Below, piece by piece: positions 18,882 through 27,692 of a stretch of 64,000 nt of DNA. Each line of letters opens with the position of its first letter. Position 1 is the first letter of the stretch. The notes beneath the pieces were generated by a model that did no database searches, had not been told where the DNA came from, and saw nothing but the letters and a program-made list of their open reading frames with translations. Origin of the DNA: Roseibium marinum (GTDB lineage: Bacteria; Pseudomonadota; Alphaproteobacteria; Rhizobiales; Stappiaceae). Where the stretch lies: assembly GCF_002906165.1 (NCBI RefSeq), contig NZ_PPCN01000014.1, positions 1 to 64,000 on the forward strand, in the 5' to 3' direction. The translations under genes were made by a program, and so were the position numbers.

Positions 18882-20029
18882 AATACATCCGGGAATTCCG
18901 CGACGGAAAACTGGCGCAAAAGCTCGCGAAAGCCATCGCTCTGGAAGCCGATCCGCACCGGCATTACAGCCTGATGGAATTCTGCGGCGGGCATACCCAC
19001 GCCATCTTCCGCTATGGTGTGCAGGACCTCGTTCCCGCGAATGTCGAATATGTGCATGGTCCCGGCTGCCCGGTCTGCGTGCTTCCGGTACGGCGGCTCG
19101 ACGATGCGGTTGAACTCGCGCTGAAAGAAGGCGTGATCCTCACCACTTACGGCGACATGATGCGGGTGCCGGGTACAAAGCAGAAAAGCCTGATCCGGGC
19201 CAAGGCCGAAGGCGCGGATATCCGCATGGTCTATTCCACGCAGGACGCGCTCAAGGTGGCCCGGGACAATCGCGAACGGGAGGTCGTCTTCTTCGCCATC
19301 GGTTTTGAAACCACGACCCCGCCGACGGCCGTCGCGATCCTGCAGGCGCGTGCGGAAGGCCTGACGAACTTCTCCGTCTTCTGCAACCATGTGCTGACCC
19401 CGCCCGCCATTGCCCATATCGTCAACGCACCGTCGGAACCGGGTGAGAAACCGGTGCGGATCGACGGATTTCTCGGGCCGTCCCATGTCAGCTCGGTCAT
19501 CGGCTGGGCACCCTATGAGCCGGCGGCGCGGGATTTCGAAAAACCGGTGGTGATCGCCGGTTTCGAGCCGCTGGACGTGATGCAGTCGACCTTGATGCTG
19601 ATCCGCCAGATCAACGAGGGGCGCCATGTGGTGGAAAACCAGTACACCAGGGTCGTCACGCGGGAAGGCAACCGAAAGGCGCAGGAAATCGTTGCGCGGG
19701 TGCTGGAGCTGCGCAAGACTTTCGAATGGCGCGGCCTTGGCTACGTTCCAGACAGTGCCTTGAGAATCCGTGAGACTTATGCCGCGTTCGACGCGGAAAA
19801 ACGCTTCACCGTCAGTCCGAAAGAATCCCGGGAAGTCAAATCCTGCGAATGCCCGGCAATCCTGCGCGGGGTGAAAAAACCGACGGAGTGCAAGCTGTTC
19901 GGAACGGTCTGCACGCCGGACAATCCGATGGGGGCCTGCATGGTGTCCTCGGAAGGGGCCTGCGCCGCCTACTGGACTTATGGCCGCAAACGCGAGGCTG
20001 TGCTTTCGGCAAAGGGAGCCGCTGCATGA
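18878..20029 (+). CDS. hypD: Hydrogenase formation protein HypD
   Basis: 383 residues. Conserved motifs FCGGHTHAIFRYG and GPGCPVCV hold the iron-binding Cys. A C-terminal run of Cys (CECPAILRGVKKPTEC, then GTVC and GAC) binds a [4Fe-4S] cluster. It works with HypC and HypE in making the Fe(CN)2CO group. It is coupled to hypC and hypE by 4-base overlaps. Confidence 0.94.
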   Translation: MKYIREFRDGKLAQKLAKAIALEADPHRHYSLMEFCGGHTHAIFRYGVQDLVPANVEYVHGPGCPVCVLPVRRLDDAVELALKEGVILTTYGDMMRVPGTKQKSLIRAKAEGADIRMVYSTQDALKVARDNREREVVFFAIGFETTTPPTAVAILQARAEGLTNFSVFCNHVLTPPAIAHIVNAPSEPGEKPVRIDGFLGPSHVSSVIGWAPYEPAARDFEKPVVIAGFEPLDVMQSTLMLIRQINEGRHVVENQYTRVVTREGNRKAQEIVARVLELRKTFEWRGLGYVPDSALRIRETYAAFDAEKRFTVSPKESREVKSCECPAILRGVKKPTECKLFGTVCTPDNPMGACMVSSEGACAAYWTYGRKREAVLSAKGAAA

Positions 20030-21063
20030 GCGGTGCGGACCTCCCGCCAAAATACCGCACCGGCAATGTCGACATGACCCATGGCGGCGGCGGCCGTGCA
20101 ATGGCGGAGTTGATCGAAGGCCTGTTCCACCGGCATCTGAAAAACCCGATCCTCGATCAGGGGCACGATGCGGCGGTCTTCGACGTGCCGCCGGGACGGC
20201 TGGTGATGTCCACCGACGCGCATGTGATCTCGCCGCTGTTCTTTCCCGGCGGCGACATCGGATCCCTGTCGGTGCACGGCACCTTGAACGATATCGCCAT
20301 GGCGGGCGGGCGGCCGCTGTCGCTGACCGCCGGCTTCATTCTGGAGGAGGGCTTTCCGCTTGCCGATCTGGAGCGGATCGTCATTTCCATGGCCCGGGCC
20401 GCGCGGGAGGCGGGCGTTCCCGTTGTCTCGGGCGATACCAAGGTGGTGGAAAAGGGCAAGGGGGACGGCGTTTTCATCACCACCGCCGGTGTGGGCGTTC
20501 TGCCGGACGGCGTGTCGATCTCGCCGTCCGCCGCACGGCCGGGGCAGGCGGTGCTGGTCTCCGGGTCCATCGGCGACCATGGCGTGGCGATCCTGTCGAA
20601 GCGGGAAAACCTGGAATTCGAAACCGAAATTCTCTCCGACAGCGCGGCGCTGCACGGGCTCGTCGCGGAGATGATCGCGGCCGTGCCCGGCATTGCCGTC
20701 CTGCGCGACCCGACGCGTGGCGGCCTGGCCACCGCGCTCAATGAAATCGCGCATGCATCCGGAGTTGGCGTGGTCCTCGAGGAAGATGACATCCCCGTCG
20801 CGCCGGATGTCGATGCGGCCTGCGAGCTTCTGGGTCTCGATCCGCTTTATGTCGCCAATGAAGGCAAGCTGATCTGTATCTGCGAGGCCGCCGATTCCGA
20901 TCTTCTGCTGAAGGTCATGCGCGCGCATCCGCTCGGGGCAAGGGCGGCGCGGATCGGGGCGGTTGTCGACGACGCGGACCATATGGTGGTCATGCGCACC
21001 GGGTTCGGCGGATCGCGCGTTGTCGACTGGCTCTCGGGTGAGCAGCTGCCGCGGATCTGTTGA
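20026..21063 (+). CDS. hypE: Hydrogenase maturation protein HypE
   Basis: 345 residues of the PurM/AIR-synthase fold. It keeps the C-terminal PRIC, whose last Cys accepts the carbamoyl group from HypF and is dehydrated to thiocyanate. The start is ATG 20026 by overlap with hypD; the upstream open frame is shadow inside hypD. It ends the hydrogenase run. No strong terminator was found in the 89 bases before the convergent operon. Confidence 0.94.
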   Translation: MSGADLPPKYRTGNVDMTHGGGGRAMAELIEGLFHRHLKNPILDQGHDAAVFDVPPGRLVMSTDAHVISPLFFPGGDIGSLSVHGTLNDIAMAGGRPLSLTAGFILEEGFPLADLERIVISMARAAREAGVPVVSGDTKVVEKGKGDGVFITTAGVGVLPDGVSISPSAARPGQAVLVSGSIGDHGVAILSKRENLEFETEILSDSAALHGLVAEMIAAVPGIAVLRDPTRGGLATALNEIAHASGVGVVLEEDDIPVAPDVDAACELLGLDPLYVANEGKLICICEAADSDLLLKVMRAHPLGARAARIGAVVDDADHMVVMRTGFGGSRVVDWLSGEQLPRIC

Positions 21064-21152
21064 GGGAAGGTTGCGTGCGAACACGCGGTTCCTCAGCATG
21101 AGGGAATTTGCTGCGGTAGTTCGGCAACCCAGATCGACGGTCAAGGCGTAAC

Positions 21153-21443
21153 TCAGGTGGTAGGGGTTTTGCCGCCCTTTACCTTCAATTTGCCGCTGTC
21201 CGGCTTGTCCGAGCTGTCATTGGTCCAGGTGATGCGCAGGTCTAGGCGGGACTGGTCGTCCTCGGCGGTGGCCGTGACGCGCAGGTTCATCAGGCCCTTG
21301 GGTTCAAGGGTGATTTCGCCGGTATCGTCGCCGAACTGCAATTCACCCTTGGCGATGCCGCGCTTGACCGCGTCGAGCAGTTTCTGGATGGACTTCTTGT
21401 CCTGGAGGGACTGGTGCCGGAAGCGCCCTTTTCGTTCCATCAT
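21153..21443 (-). CDS. Amphi-Trp domain protein (last gene of GAK-like operon)
   Basis: 96 residues. The pattern FRHQSLQDKKSIQKLLDAVKRGIAKGELQF...EITLEPKGLMNLRVTATAE...LRITW matches what I recall as the amphi-Trp domain family: one helix followed by alternating beta strands ending in Trp. Its function is unknown. It overlaps the phosphatase gene upstream by 4 bases (ATGA), so it is the seventh and final member of the minus-strand operon. No catalytic residues are evident; it may be a binding or structural subunit, or the protein the neighbouring kinases modify. Confidence 0.7.
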   Translation of the reverse strand: MMERKGRFRHQSLQDKKSIQKLLDAVKRGIAKGELQFGDDTGEITLEPKGLMNLRVTATAEDDQSRLDLRITWTNDSSDKPDSGKLKVKGGKTPTT

Positions 21444-22807
21444 CGCGACAGCCCGTGTTGCTGGAGAAACCGCGCCGGATTGAAAAGTTTGGCGTGCGGG
21501 TAGTCGCGGCTGATGCCGAGAATATTGCCGTCGGGATAGATGATCGTCGCTCCGGTGCCGATGCCTTCCAGACCCTCGGTGCTTCTGGAGTGCCGGTCAA
21601 GGGTGATGTCCGCTTCCAGGTGCAGGAGGCCGTGTTTGGATTTCAGCTCCTGGCCGTTGTGCCGGTTGACGTGCCCCTGAACAAGAAGCTTGATCCCGGC
21701 GAGATGCAGCTCCTCGACACCGGTTTCCGTCAGCGGGTGGTCCACGTCCCGGTACTTGGTGCGCATCAGGTTCGCGACCGTCCCCGAATAGAACACGAAC
21801 GGATCTTTTCGGCTTTCCTTCCTGAAACGCCGGTTGACATGGGCGACGCCCTTGCTGGAAATCTGCGCAGCCATGTGATCGTCGATACCGGCATGTACAA
21901 AGAGCAGCGAGCCGCTCTGATGGACGGCTTTCATGCACTGGAAAAACCAGGCGTAGCGTCCCGACGGTTCGACGAACAGCTCCCGGCATTTCAGGGCCGC
22001 CGCATAAAGCTGACGGATGGAGAGCCCGGATTCCGCCGCATGGTCGGCGAATTTTTCAGTCTTCCTTTTCAGGCGCCGCATTTCCTTGTCGATCGCGGCC
22101 TTGTTCATGTACTGGGCGGCCGCCCTGGGAAACTGCCTTGTCCATCTTTTTCCCGGTACCATCAGGTCCAGGCAGGCCGTCTCGTCAGGCAGGCCTGCCA
22201 TCGCGGTTTCGGCGTCCACATAGCGCTCGAAAACCTCTTTGAGGAGTGGCATGACCTTCTTGCCCATGCGCACGAACATGTGGGCGTTGACAGACTTGCG
22301 CTTCACGGTCAGCGCCTCGAGGCCAAGATACAGCCGCAAGTCGTGATTGCCGGCCAGCAGAACCACATCCGCGCCGGATTTCATCAGCCAGGCGAGGCTG
22401 TCGAGCAGGTCGAGGTTGCTCGGGCCCTTGTCGAGACAATCGCCGCCGATGACGATCTGGCAGCTCCGGCCGAAGGGCGTGAGACTGAAATCGGTCAGGC
22501 CGTCACCGCCGCGCAGGATCGCCCTTGCGGCCACCAGGGAGCGCAGCAGGCTTTCGGCATCCGCATGAAGATCGGAAATGAACACCACCGGCTTTTCCGG
22601 CCAGTCCCAATGGCCGAGCGCATTGGTCCTGGCAAGGCTGGTGACCAGATCCGGAGCGCGGGAGGCGCCGGGCATCAAGCTGTCGTTCGGCCTGTCCAGC
22701 GGCCAGAGGATGCAACTTTCCGGAATGCCAAGATCGGCGTCATGCGCGATGCGCGGAAGAAGCGGGGTCAGGGGCATATCGATCCTCATCGTCTTGTGCC
22801 GTCCCAT
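21440..22807 (-). CDS. Calcineurin-like metallophosphoesterase
   Basis: 455 residues. Metal-binding motifs appear in order: DLH (79-81), GGDCLDKG (121-128), GNHD (153-156), then FVHAGIDDH and GHVNRH further on. That is a complete PPP/calcineurin-like active site, with a large insertion between GNHD and the last His motifs. The substrate is unknown. Its ATG directly follows the TGA of the histidine phosphatase gene (no gap) and it overlaps the amphi-Trp gene by 4 bases. The position suggests it reverses a phosphorylation made by the operon's kinases. Confidence 0.82.
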   Translation of the reverse strand: MGRHKTMRIDMPLTPLLPRIAHDADLGIPESCILWPLDRPNDSLMPGASRAPDLVTSLARTNALGHWDWPEKPVVFISDLHADAESLLRSLVAARAILRGGDGLTDFSLTPFGRSCQIVIGGDCLDKGPSNLDLLDSLAWLMKSGADVVLLAGNHDLRLYLGLEALTVKRKSVNAHMFVRMGKKVMPLLKEVFERYVDAETAMAGLPDETACLDLMVPGKRWTRQFPRAAAQYMNKAAIDKEMRRLKRKTEKFADHAAESGLSIRQLYAAALKCRELFVEPSGRYAWFFQCMKAVHQSGSLLFVHAGIDDHMAAQISSKGVAHVNRRFRKESRKDPFVFYSGTVANLMRTKYRDVDHPLTETGVEELHLAGIKLLVQGHVNRHNGQELKSKHGLLHLEADITLDRHSRSTEGLEGIGTGATIIYPDGNILGISRDYPHAKLFNPARFLQQHGLSR

Positions 22808-23512
22808 TCAGTCCATTGCGGTTTCCAGGGAGCGGCGCTGTTTCCATGCGCCGCAGTGATGTGACCAGGTGCCGTCCGCGCCGAATTTCAGAACGACGGG
22901 CTTTGCGTGATACATGCTCAAGCGCCGGATCTCTTCGAATTCCAGAACCCCCAGATGATGGGCGGCGTGGCGCAAGGCCGCGCCGTGACCGACAAAGATC
23001 CGCGCGTTCGCACCGGGATGCCGTTCATCGGGTTCGCCGAGCTTTTCCCTGAGAAAAGCAGCCACCCGTTCACCCGCCTCCATCAGGCTTTCGGCTCCCT
23101 GGACCGGCAGCTTGTAGTGGCTGTCCGATTTCCAGTCGCCGGGCGGCGGCGCGTGACGGGGATCGTCCGCCAGGACCTGTTCGATCTCAGCGAGGGTCAG
23201 ATTGGCCAGGGCGCCGACGCCGCGCTCCGCGAGCGCCTCGTCTTCGCTCACGCTGAGGGTCAGTCCTGATGCCTCCGAAAGGGACTGGCACATCAGGGTG
23301 GCCGTTTGCCATGCGCGCTGCTGCCGTGAGGAAAAGACTTCCGGGGAGAGCCGCCAGCCTTGGTCCTCGGCCATTCGGGCGAGTTCACGACCGGCGTCCA
23401 GAGCCTGCTGCTTTCCGGATTCCGTCAGGCCATAGGGCTGCAGGGCGCTCGGCGTCTCCGGTTTCTGGCGGTAGTCGCCATGGCGCAGCAAAATGGCGTA
23501 GCGGGTGGTCAT
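22808..23512 (-). CDS. Histidine phosphatase (phosphoglycerate-mutase/SixA-like)
   Basis: 234 residues. The N-terminal RHG motif (10-12, phospho-His at 11) and the second catalytic His in VGHGA near residue 175 define an active histidine-phosphatase fold. It could remove phosphate from a phospho-His/Ser protein or a sugar phosphate; the sequence does not say which. It overlaps the HprK-like kinase gene by 4 bases and abuts the calcineurin-like gene, giving two unrelated phosphatases in tandem. Confidence 0.82.
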   Translation of the reverse strand: MTTRYAILLRHGDYRQKPETPSALQPYGLTESGKQQALDAGRELARMAEDQGWRLSPEVFSSRQQRAWQTATLMCQSLSEASGLTLSVSEDEALAERGVGALANLTLAEIEQVLADDPRHAPPPGDWKSDSHYKLPVQGAESLMEAGERVAAFLREKLGEPDERHPGANARIFVGHGAALRHAAHHLGVLEFEEIRRLSMYHAKPVVLKFGADGTWSHHCGAWKQRRSLETAMD

Positions 23513-24609
23513 GACGAACTTCCCAGCAGGTGAGCGCCCTCGTCGAAGAGGGCATCGAAATCGATCTGTCCGGTGACCTCCCAGACCTGAATGCCGGCAA
23601 GGGCCTCCAGATAGGCCGTCGTGTCCATCGGCGACCGGTCGCTCCAGAAGGATCCGTCCGGTAACTGGTAGAACGGCCCGGGGCTCTTCATGATGGCGGA
23701 CAGGAGATCGGCTCGATCCTTAAGGTCCGCCTTTTTCACGTTCGTTGGCTCGTCACTGTCACGCGACCAGTTCAGGACCCAGAAATCGGTCAGCCCGGCT
23801 TCATGGGCGATGCGGCCGGGACCGTAGATGTCCTCGATGAAGAGGTCGTATTTTTCTTCAACGTGCCAGAGTTCATCCGGTTCCATGTTGCGCAGCTCTT
23901 CCTCGCGCTCCTCGTCGAGAATGCCGGCAAGCCGTGCGTTGGAGACGATCGTGCCGGGATTGATCCGTGGCAGCTTGGGAATTCCGAGCGCGTCCGTCCG
24001 GCTGTCCTTGTTCCTGACCAGCAGACGGTCGTTGGTGACATACTGGGTGCCGGCGATTTCCATCAGCCGCAGCATGGTGGTGGATTTGCCGCCGCCGGAA
24101 AGACCGGAAATGCCAAGCCCCCTGGTGGCGGTTTTCACCGCGGCCGCATGGCAGGCCACCCAACCCTCGCGCTGAAAGTGATTGAGGATCTGGGTGTTGA
24201 CGAAATTGACCACCTGGTTGGGATGATCTGCGGTCGGGCCGAAGGCGACCGCCCAGCCGGGCGATTGCAGGAACTGGATGCCGGTGCGCACCTTGAAAAT
24301 CATGCGGCCGCCAGCCAGATCGCAGATGGCGTCCTTGCGGCCGGTCTTGCCGGGCTCCCTGGCCCAATCGCGATAGTCGATAGTGAAAGGGAGTTCGACC
24401 TCGCCAAGCACATGGACGGTCAGGTCCGGCTCGTCCGGGGCGGAAATCACGTGCTGGAAATAGCGCAGCAGCTCTGCCAGCAGCGTTTCCGATACGCAGC
24501 GGATTTCGACGACAAGGTCGCCGACCGTGAGGCAGACCGGGTCGCAGAGCCGGGTTTCCCGCGCCGGTGCAAGCGCATCGACGATATCCTGAACGCCGAT
24601 CCTGCTCAT
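23509..24609 (-). CDS. HprK-related kinase (GAK-type kinase B)
   Basis: 366 residues. The C-terminal half carries an HPr-kinase-like P-loop GLSGGGKS (169-176), followed by TQYVTNDRLLV, where HprK has its second catalytic strand. The N-terminal half (about 25-150) is a separate domain with an FVNTQILNHFQREGW segment leading into CHAAAV. True HprK phosphorylates Ser of HPr; the target here is unknown, and no HPr or PTS gene is in the window. It overlaps the ATP-grasp gene and the histidine phosphatase gene by 4 bases each. Confidence 0.75.
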   Translation of the reverse strand: MSRIGVQDIVDALAPARETRLCDPVCLTVGDLVVEIRCVSETLLAELLRYFQHVISAPDEPDLTVHVLGEVELPFTIDYRDWAREPGKTGRKDAICDLAGGRMIFKVRTGIQFLQSPGWAVAFGPTADHPNQVVNFVNTQILNHFQREGWVACHAAAVKTATRGLGISGLSGGGKSTTMLRLMEIAGTQYVTNDRLLVRNKDSRTDALGIPKLPRINPGTIVSNARLAGILDEEREEELRNMEPDELWHVEEKYDLFIEDIYGPGRIAHEAGLTDFWVLNWSRDSDEPTNVKKADLKDRADLLSAIMKSPGPFYQLPDGSFWSDRSPMDTTAYLEALAGIQVWEVTGQIDFDALFDEGAHLLGSSS

Positions 24610-25499
24610 GCCGAAACCCCCGCGATCACATGGTCGGCGTAGAGCGTGGCGGCGTCGATGGACGCGCCTTCGAGCGCACCTTTGAAACCACCGAAGGCCG
24701 AGACCTCGAAAATGACCGGACCGTCACCGGTGAGCCCCACGTCCACGGTCGTGAAATCCAGTTCGAAGGGCGCCTGCGCGCGGCGGGCCAGATCGATCAG
24801 ATCGTCATCCGGGGTGTAGGGCTCGTATTTGCCGCCGTGCAGGATCGTTGTGTTCCAGCTGCCGGTCTGCGCGACCCGTGCGTAGGTTCCCAGATAGTCG
24901 CCGCCCAGGAACACCATGCCGAGATCCCGGCCGGAGAGATTGACCTTCTTCTGCAGATACATCACCGGGTTTTCCACCTTGAAATCAGCGATTTTTTTCC
25001 TGAGAACCGCTTCGCCCTCGTCAGCATCCATCAAGGTCATGCCGCGCGCCTTGGTCGAAAACAGCGGCTTGAAGACAGCTCCGCCGAAGCGCTGAACCGC
25101 GGCGCAGGCTGCATCGATGTTTTCGGTCACGCAGGTTGCCGGCATCGCAATGCCCGCATTGGCAAGGGTTACCGTGCAGCTCAGCCGGTTGACCAGACCC
25201 AGAATGGACCGGGTCCTTGAGAAGATCCTGACACCGCAGGCCTCGGCGAACCGGAGCATCTCCAGCCGGTCCAGCGTCGCCGGGCTGTATTCCTGGCTGA
25301 TCTTCTTGATGACGAGGCCGTCCAGGCCGCACAGGTTCTGGCCGTTTGCCACAAGCGCCCGGTTTTCCAGATCGAGGACGGCATCGGCCATGTCGACCAC
25401 GCAACGGAATCCGGTCCGTGCCTCCAGCGCATCCGCCAGAACCTCGGTGGACCACTTGCCGGGAATGCCGACGACGCCGATTTTCAGATCAGTCAACAA
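24606..25499 (-). CDS. RimK-like ATP-grasp enzyme (GAK-type)
   Basis: 297 residues. The fold follows the ATP-grasp order: N-terminal domain (IGVVGIPGKWSTEVLADAL), central domain with FKPLFSTKARGM (nucleotide-binding Lys and loop), YLQKKV, and the C-terminal metal site FEVSAFGGF, where RimK/LysX enzymes have E-V-N. Such enzymes join a carboxylate to an amine through an acyl phosphate, or are kinases. It overlaps the PhoU-APH gene by 11 bases and the kinase gene by 4. Substrate unknown. Confidence 0.75.
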   Translation of the reverse strand: MLTDLKIGVVGIPGKWSTEVLADALEARTGFRCVVDMADAVLDLENRALVANGQNLCGLDGLVIKKISQEYSPATLDRLEMLRFAEACGVRIFSRTRSILGLVNRLSCTVTLANAGIAMPATCVTENIDAACAAVQRFGGAVFKPLFSTKARGMTLMDADEGEAVLRKKIADFKVENPVMYLQKKVNLSGRDLGMVFLGGDYLGTYARVAQTGSWNTTILHGGKYEPYTPDDDLIDLARRAQAPFELDFTTVDVGLTGDGPVIFEVSAFGGFKGALEGASIDAATLYADHVIAGVSA

Positions 25500-27123
25500 A
25501 GATCTCCTTCATCTGAAGCCGGAACCCGGCTTCTCCGCCGGGCGGGCAGGCGACGGCCTGTTCGATCAGGTAGCGTGCCCGCAGCCACATGCGCCGGGCG
25601 TGGGATTTATCGAAAATGAACCGGGTCGAACTCGCGAAGGAACGGGCAAGGCCAAGAGCCAGCCGGTATTCGAACGTCTCGTCGCCTTGTTTGCGCGCGA
25701 ATGCGCGGGCCGACTTGAAGAAAGACTGGGAGACATTCATGATCCGCTGCCTGGTTTCCAGGTCGAGGACCTGAAGGCGGTAGTTCGAGACCATGAAAAC
25801 CGACACGTCCTGCACATAATCCATGTATCGCGAACGGTGCAGGTCGATGAAATGGATCCGCTTCTCGCCCGGATCGAAGATGATGTTGTCGACGTTGAAA
25901 TCGCCATGGATATAGACGGAGAAGGGCGCCGGCACTTTCGCCTCGCGGGCAGCGGCCTCGGCGATGAGCGCGTCGAAAGAGGGGAGGACCTCACCTGCAA
26001 ACCGTATTCTGGTGTCCTTGAATTCCGGATGCACCCGGCGCACCGACCCCAGTCTCTTGGCGAGTTGCTGCATGCTGCCGAGTTCGGCCGGCTCGCTGGT
26101 CCTGGTCTGTTTCCAGATGTCCTTCAAGGTGGCGGCAAGGCAGGCGAGCGCGGTTTCGCAGAGCGTATCGGATTCACTGAGCACGATATGTTCGAAAGTC
26201 AGGCCCGGCAGATGTTCAATCAGGAGCGCCGCCGACTGATCGCGCTTGCGGTAGGAGAGGATTTTCGGGGCAAGGCCGGGATAGATCGAGTGCCAGCTCT
26301 TCACGCCCTGGCGCTCCTCCTTGACCTTGCTTTTTTCCCCGTCCTTGAAGACGGCGGCCACGGCTTGCGTCTTCCCGTGCCTGATCGCCGATATGGAACT
26401 GCCCGAGCGGGTTTCGGCGATGGTCTCGACCTTGAGGTCGCCGCCATTGCCTTCCATGTCCGACATCAGGCTTTGAAGGGCGAAATAGCGCTCGAAATTG
26501 ACCGCCTGACCGATATTCGCCGAAATTACGGCCTCGCTGATGGATTTCAGGGATTCGCCCATGCGCTGGAACTCGCTGGCAACCAGCAGGCTGTTGGCGA
26601 TGTCAGCTGGAAGGACGTCGGGATTGCGCATCTCCCTTGTGTAGATCCTGAAGAGTTTCCGGTAGTCGGTCTCGATCTTGTCCTGTAGCTGGCCAATGCC
26701 GATGGCCCGCTCGCTGTCGTTCTTGAAAAAGGCTTCCTCGATCCTGGCGACACCTTGGCGGACCCGCTGCACAATCGCCGGATAGCGTGCCGGAACCAGT
26801 GTTTCGAATGACTCGATCCGTTCGACATGGCGCAGGGACTGGCGTGCCAGATTGGCGAGGCGTTGCAGATCGGTCGCGATGAACTCCAGGCTGCGCAGGG
26901 TGAGATGCGCCCGGTTGTCCTTGCCGGTTGCGGCCAACCGCCGGACACAGGCCGCGTGAATGCGGGTCTTCAGATTATGCGCGTATCCGGCCCGGTCCAT
27001 GATCCGGCGCGCGGTCGCCACTGTCGGTTCCGCAAAGAAAGCTTCCAGCTGACCCAGTTGGCCATCAATCTCCGCGCACAGAAAATGGAGATTTTCCCGG
27101 ATCGGTTTCGGTAAATTAGTCAT
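25489..27123 (-). CDS. PhoU-like domain fused to aminoglycoside-phosphotransferase-like (APH) kinase
   Basis: 544 residues. The first ~210 are all-helical with two PhoU-like repeats; the second contains SEFQRMGESLKSISEAVI, close to the ERxGD...NIAE metal motif of PhoU. The rest is an APH/choline-kinase fold: catalytic loop HGDFNVDN from residue 406 and metal Asp in FIDLHRS near 427. I chose ATG 27123, 8 bases inside the end of the Nudix gene; the frame is open to 27306 but upstream it overlaps the Nudix gene. A PhoU sensor on a small-molecule kinase suggests phosphate-related control, which is inference. Confidence 0.75.
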   Translation of the reverse strand: MTNLPKPIRENLHFLCAEIDGQLGQLEAFFAEPTVATARRIMDRAGYAHNLKTRIHAACVRRLAATGKDNRAHLTLRSLEFIATDLQRLANLARQSLRHVERIESFETLVPARYPAIVQRVRQGVARIEEAFFKNDSERAIGIGQLQDKIETDYRKLFRIYTREMRNPDVLPADIANSLLVASEFQRMGESLKSISEAVISANIGQAVNFERYFALQSLMSDMEGNGGDLKVETIAETRSGSSISAIRHGKTQAVAAVFKDGEKSKVKEERQGVKSWHSIYPGLAPKILSYRKRDQSAALLIEHLPGLTFEHIVLSESDTLCETALACLAATLKDIWKQTRTSEPAELGSMQQLAKRLGSVRRVHPEFKDTRIRFAGEVLPSFDALIAEAAAREAKVPAPFSVYIHGDFNVDNIIFDPGEKRIHFIDLHRSRYMDYVQDVSVFMVSNYRLQVLDLETRQRIMNVSQSFFKSARAFARKQGDETFEYRLALGLARSFASSTRFIFDKSHARRMWLRARYLIEQAVACPPGGEAGFRLQMKEIFVD

Positions 27124-27691
27124 TATAGGGTCCGAGATAGACTTCGAGACCTCGCGTACAGCCAAGTGAAAACAGTTTTGTGACATAGGCCGGACGAAGT
27201 TGTTGAGCGTTTTCAGCCAATATCCACCGTGTTCCGGTCTGGTGAGGGTCCGGATGGCTGCCGAGGACGGGCGTGTAATCTTCAGGAACGCTGCACGCGA
27301 AGACAAAATCGAGCTGATGCTGACGCTCCCGCTCGCCGGTCTTCAACCGGTAGACCTCCGCGACATGCAGGAGGCCTTCAACCGTCACAGCCGCGCCGAC
27401 CTCTTCCAGGCATTCGCGCTTCAGGCACTCGGTGAGGGTCTCGCCGGGGTCCTGTTTGCCGCCGGGAAGCGTGAAATAAAGCCCCTTGTCCGGATGGCGT
27501 TTTTCCTGGACCAGCAAGCTGTCGCCGCGAAGGATGAACGCGCGCGGGGTCGAGCGGATGAGGGGGCGAAACTCGGGGCAGGGACGGTTTTGTGTCTGAA
27601 TTGCTCTTGGCTCCATTCCCGGGGCCACATGACCCAAAAAGCGTCCCAATGGTGGGTTCGCCCGGTCCTCGAGTATAGGTGAGTCGCCCAT
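27116..27691 (-). CDS. Nudix hydrolase (first gene of GAK-like operon)
   Basis: 191 residues from the first Met. The Nudix box GGKQDPGETLTECLKRECLE, continuing EVG, is complete (Gx5Ex7REUxEExGU), so it should hydrolyse a nucleoside diphosphate-X compound. The start is uncertain: ATG 27691 has no clear ribosome site. A -10-like TATACT (27672-27677, minus strand) would instead favour the in-frame ATG at 27616, giving 166 residues. It overlaps the PhoU-APH gene by 8 bases. Two copies of a palindrome lie immediately upstream. Confidence 0.82.
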   Translation of the reverse strand: MGDSPILEDRANPPLGRFLGHVAPGMEPRAIQTQNRPCPEFRPLIRSTPRAFILRGDSLLVQEKRHPDKGLYFTLPGGKQDPGETLTECLKRECLEEVGAAVTVEGLLHVAEVYRLKTGERERQHQLDFVFACSVPEDYTPVLGSHPDPHQTGTRWILAENAQQLRPAYVTKLFSLGCTRGLEVYLGPYND

Positions 27692-27692
27692 G

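Noticed and set aside
21064..21152. Terminator between hypE and the convergent operon
   Set aside because: Only a 5-bp GCGTG/CACGC stem with mismatched flanks and no T run was found.
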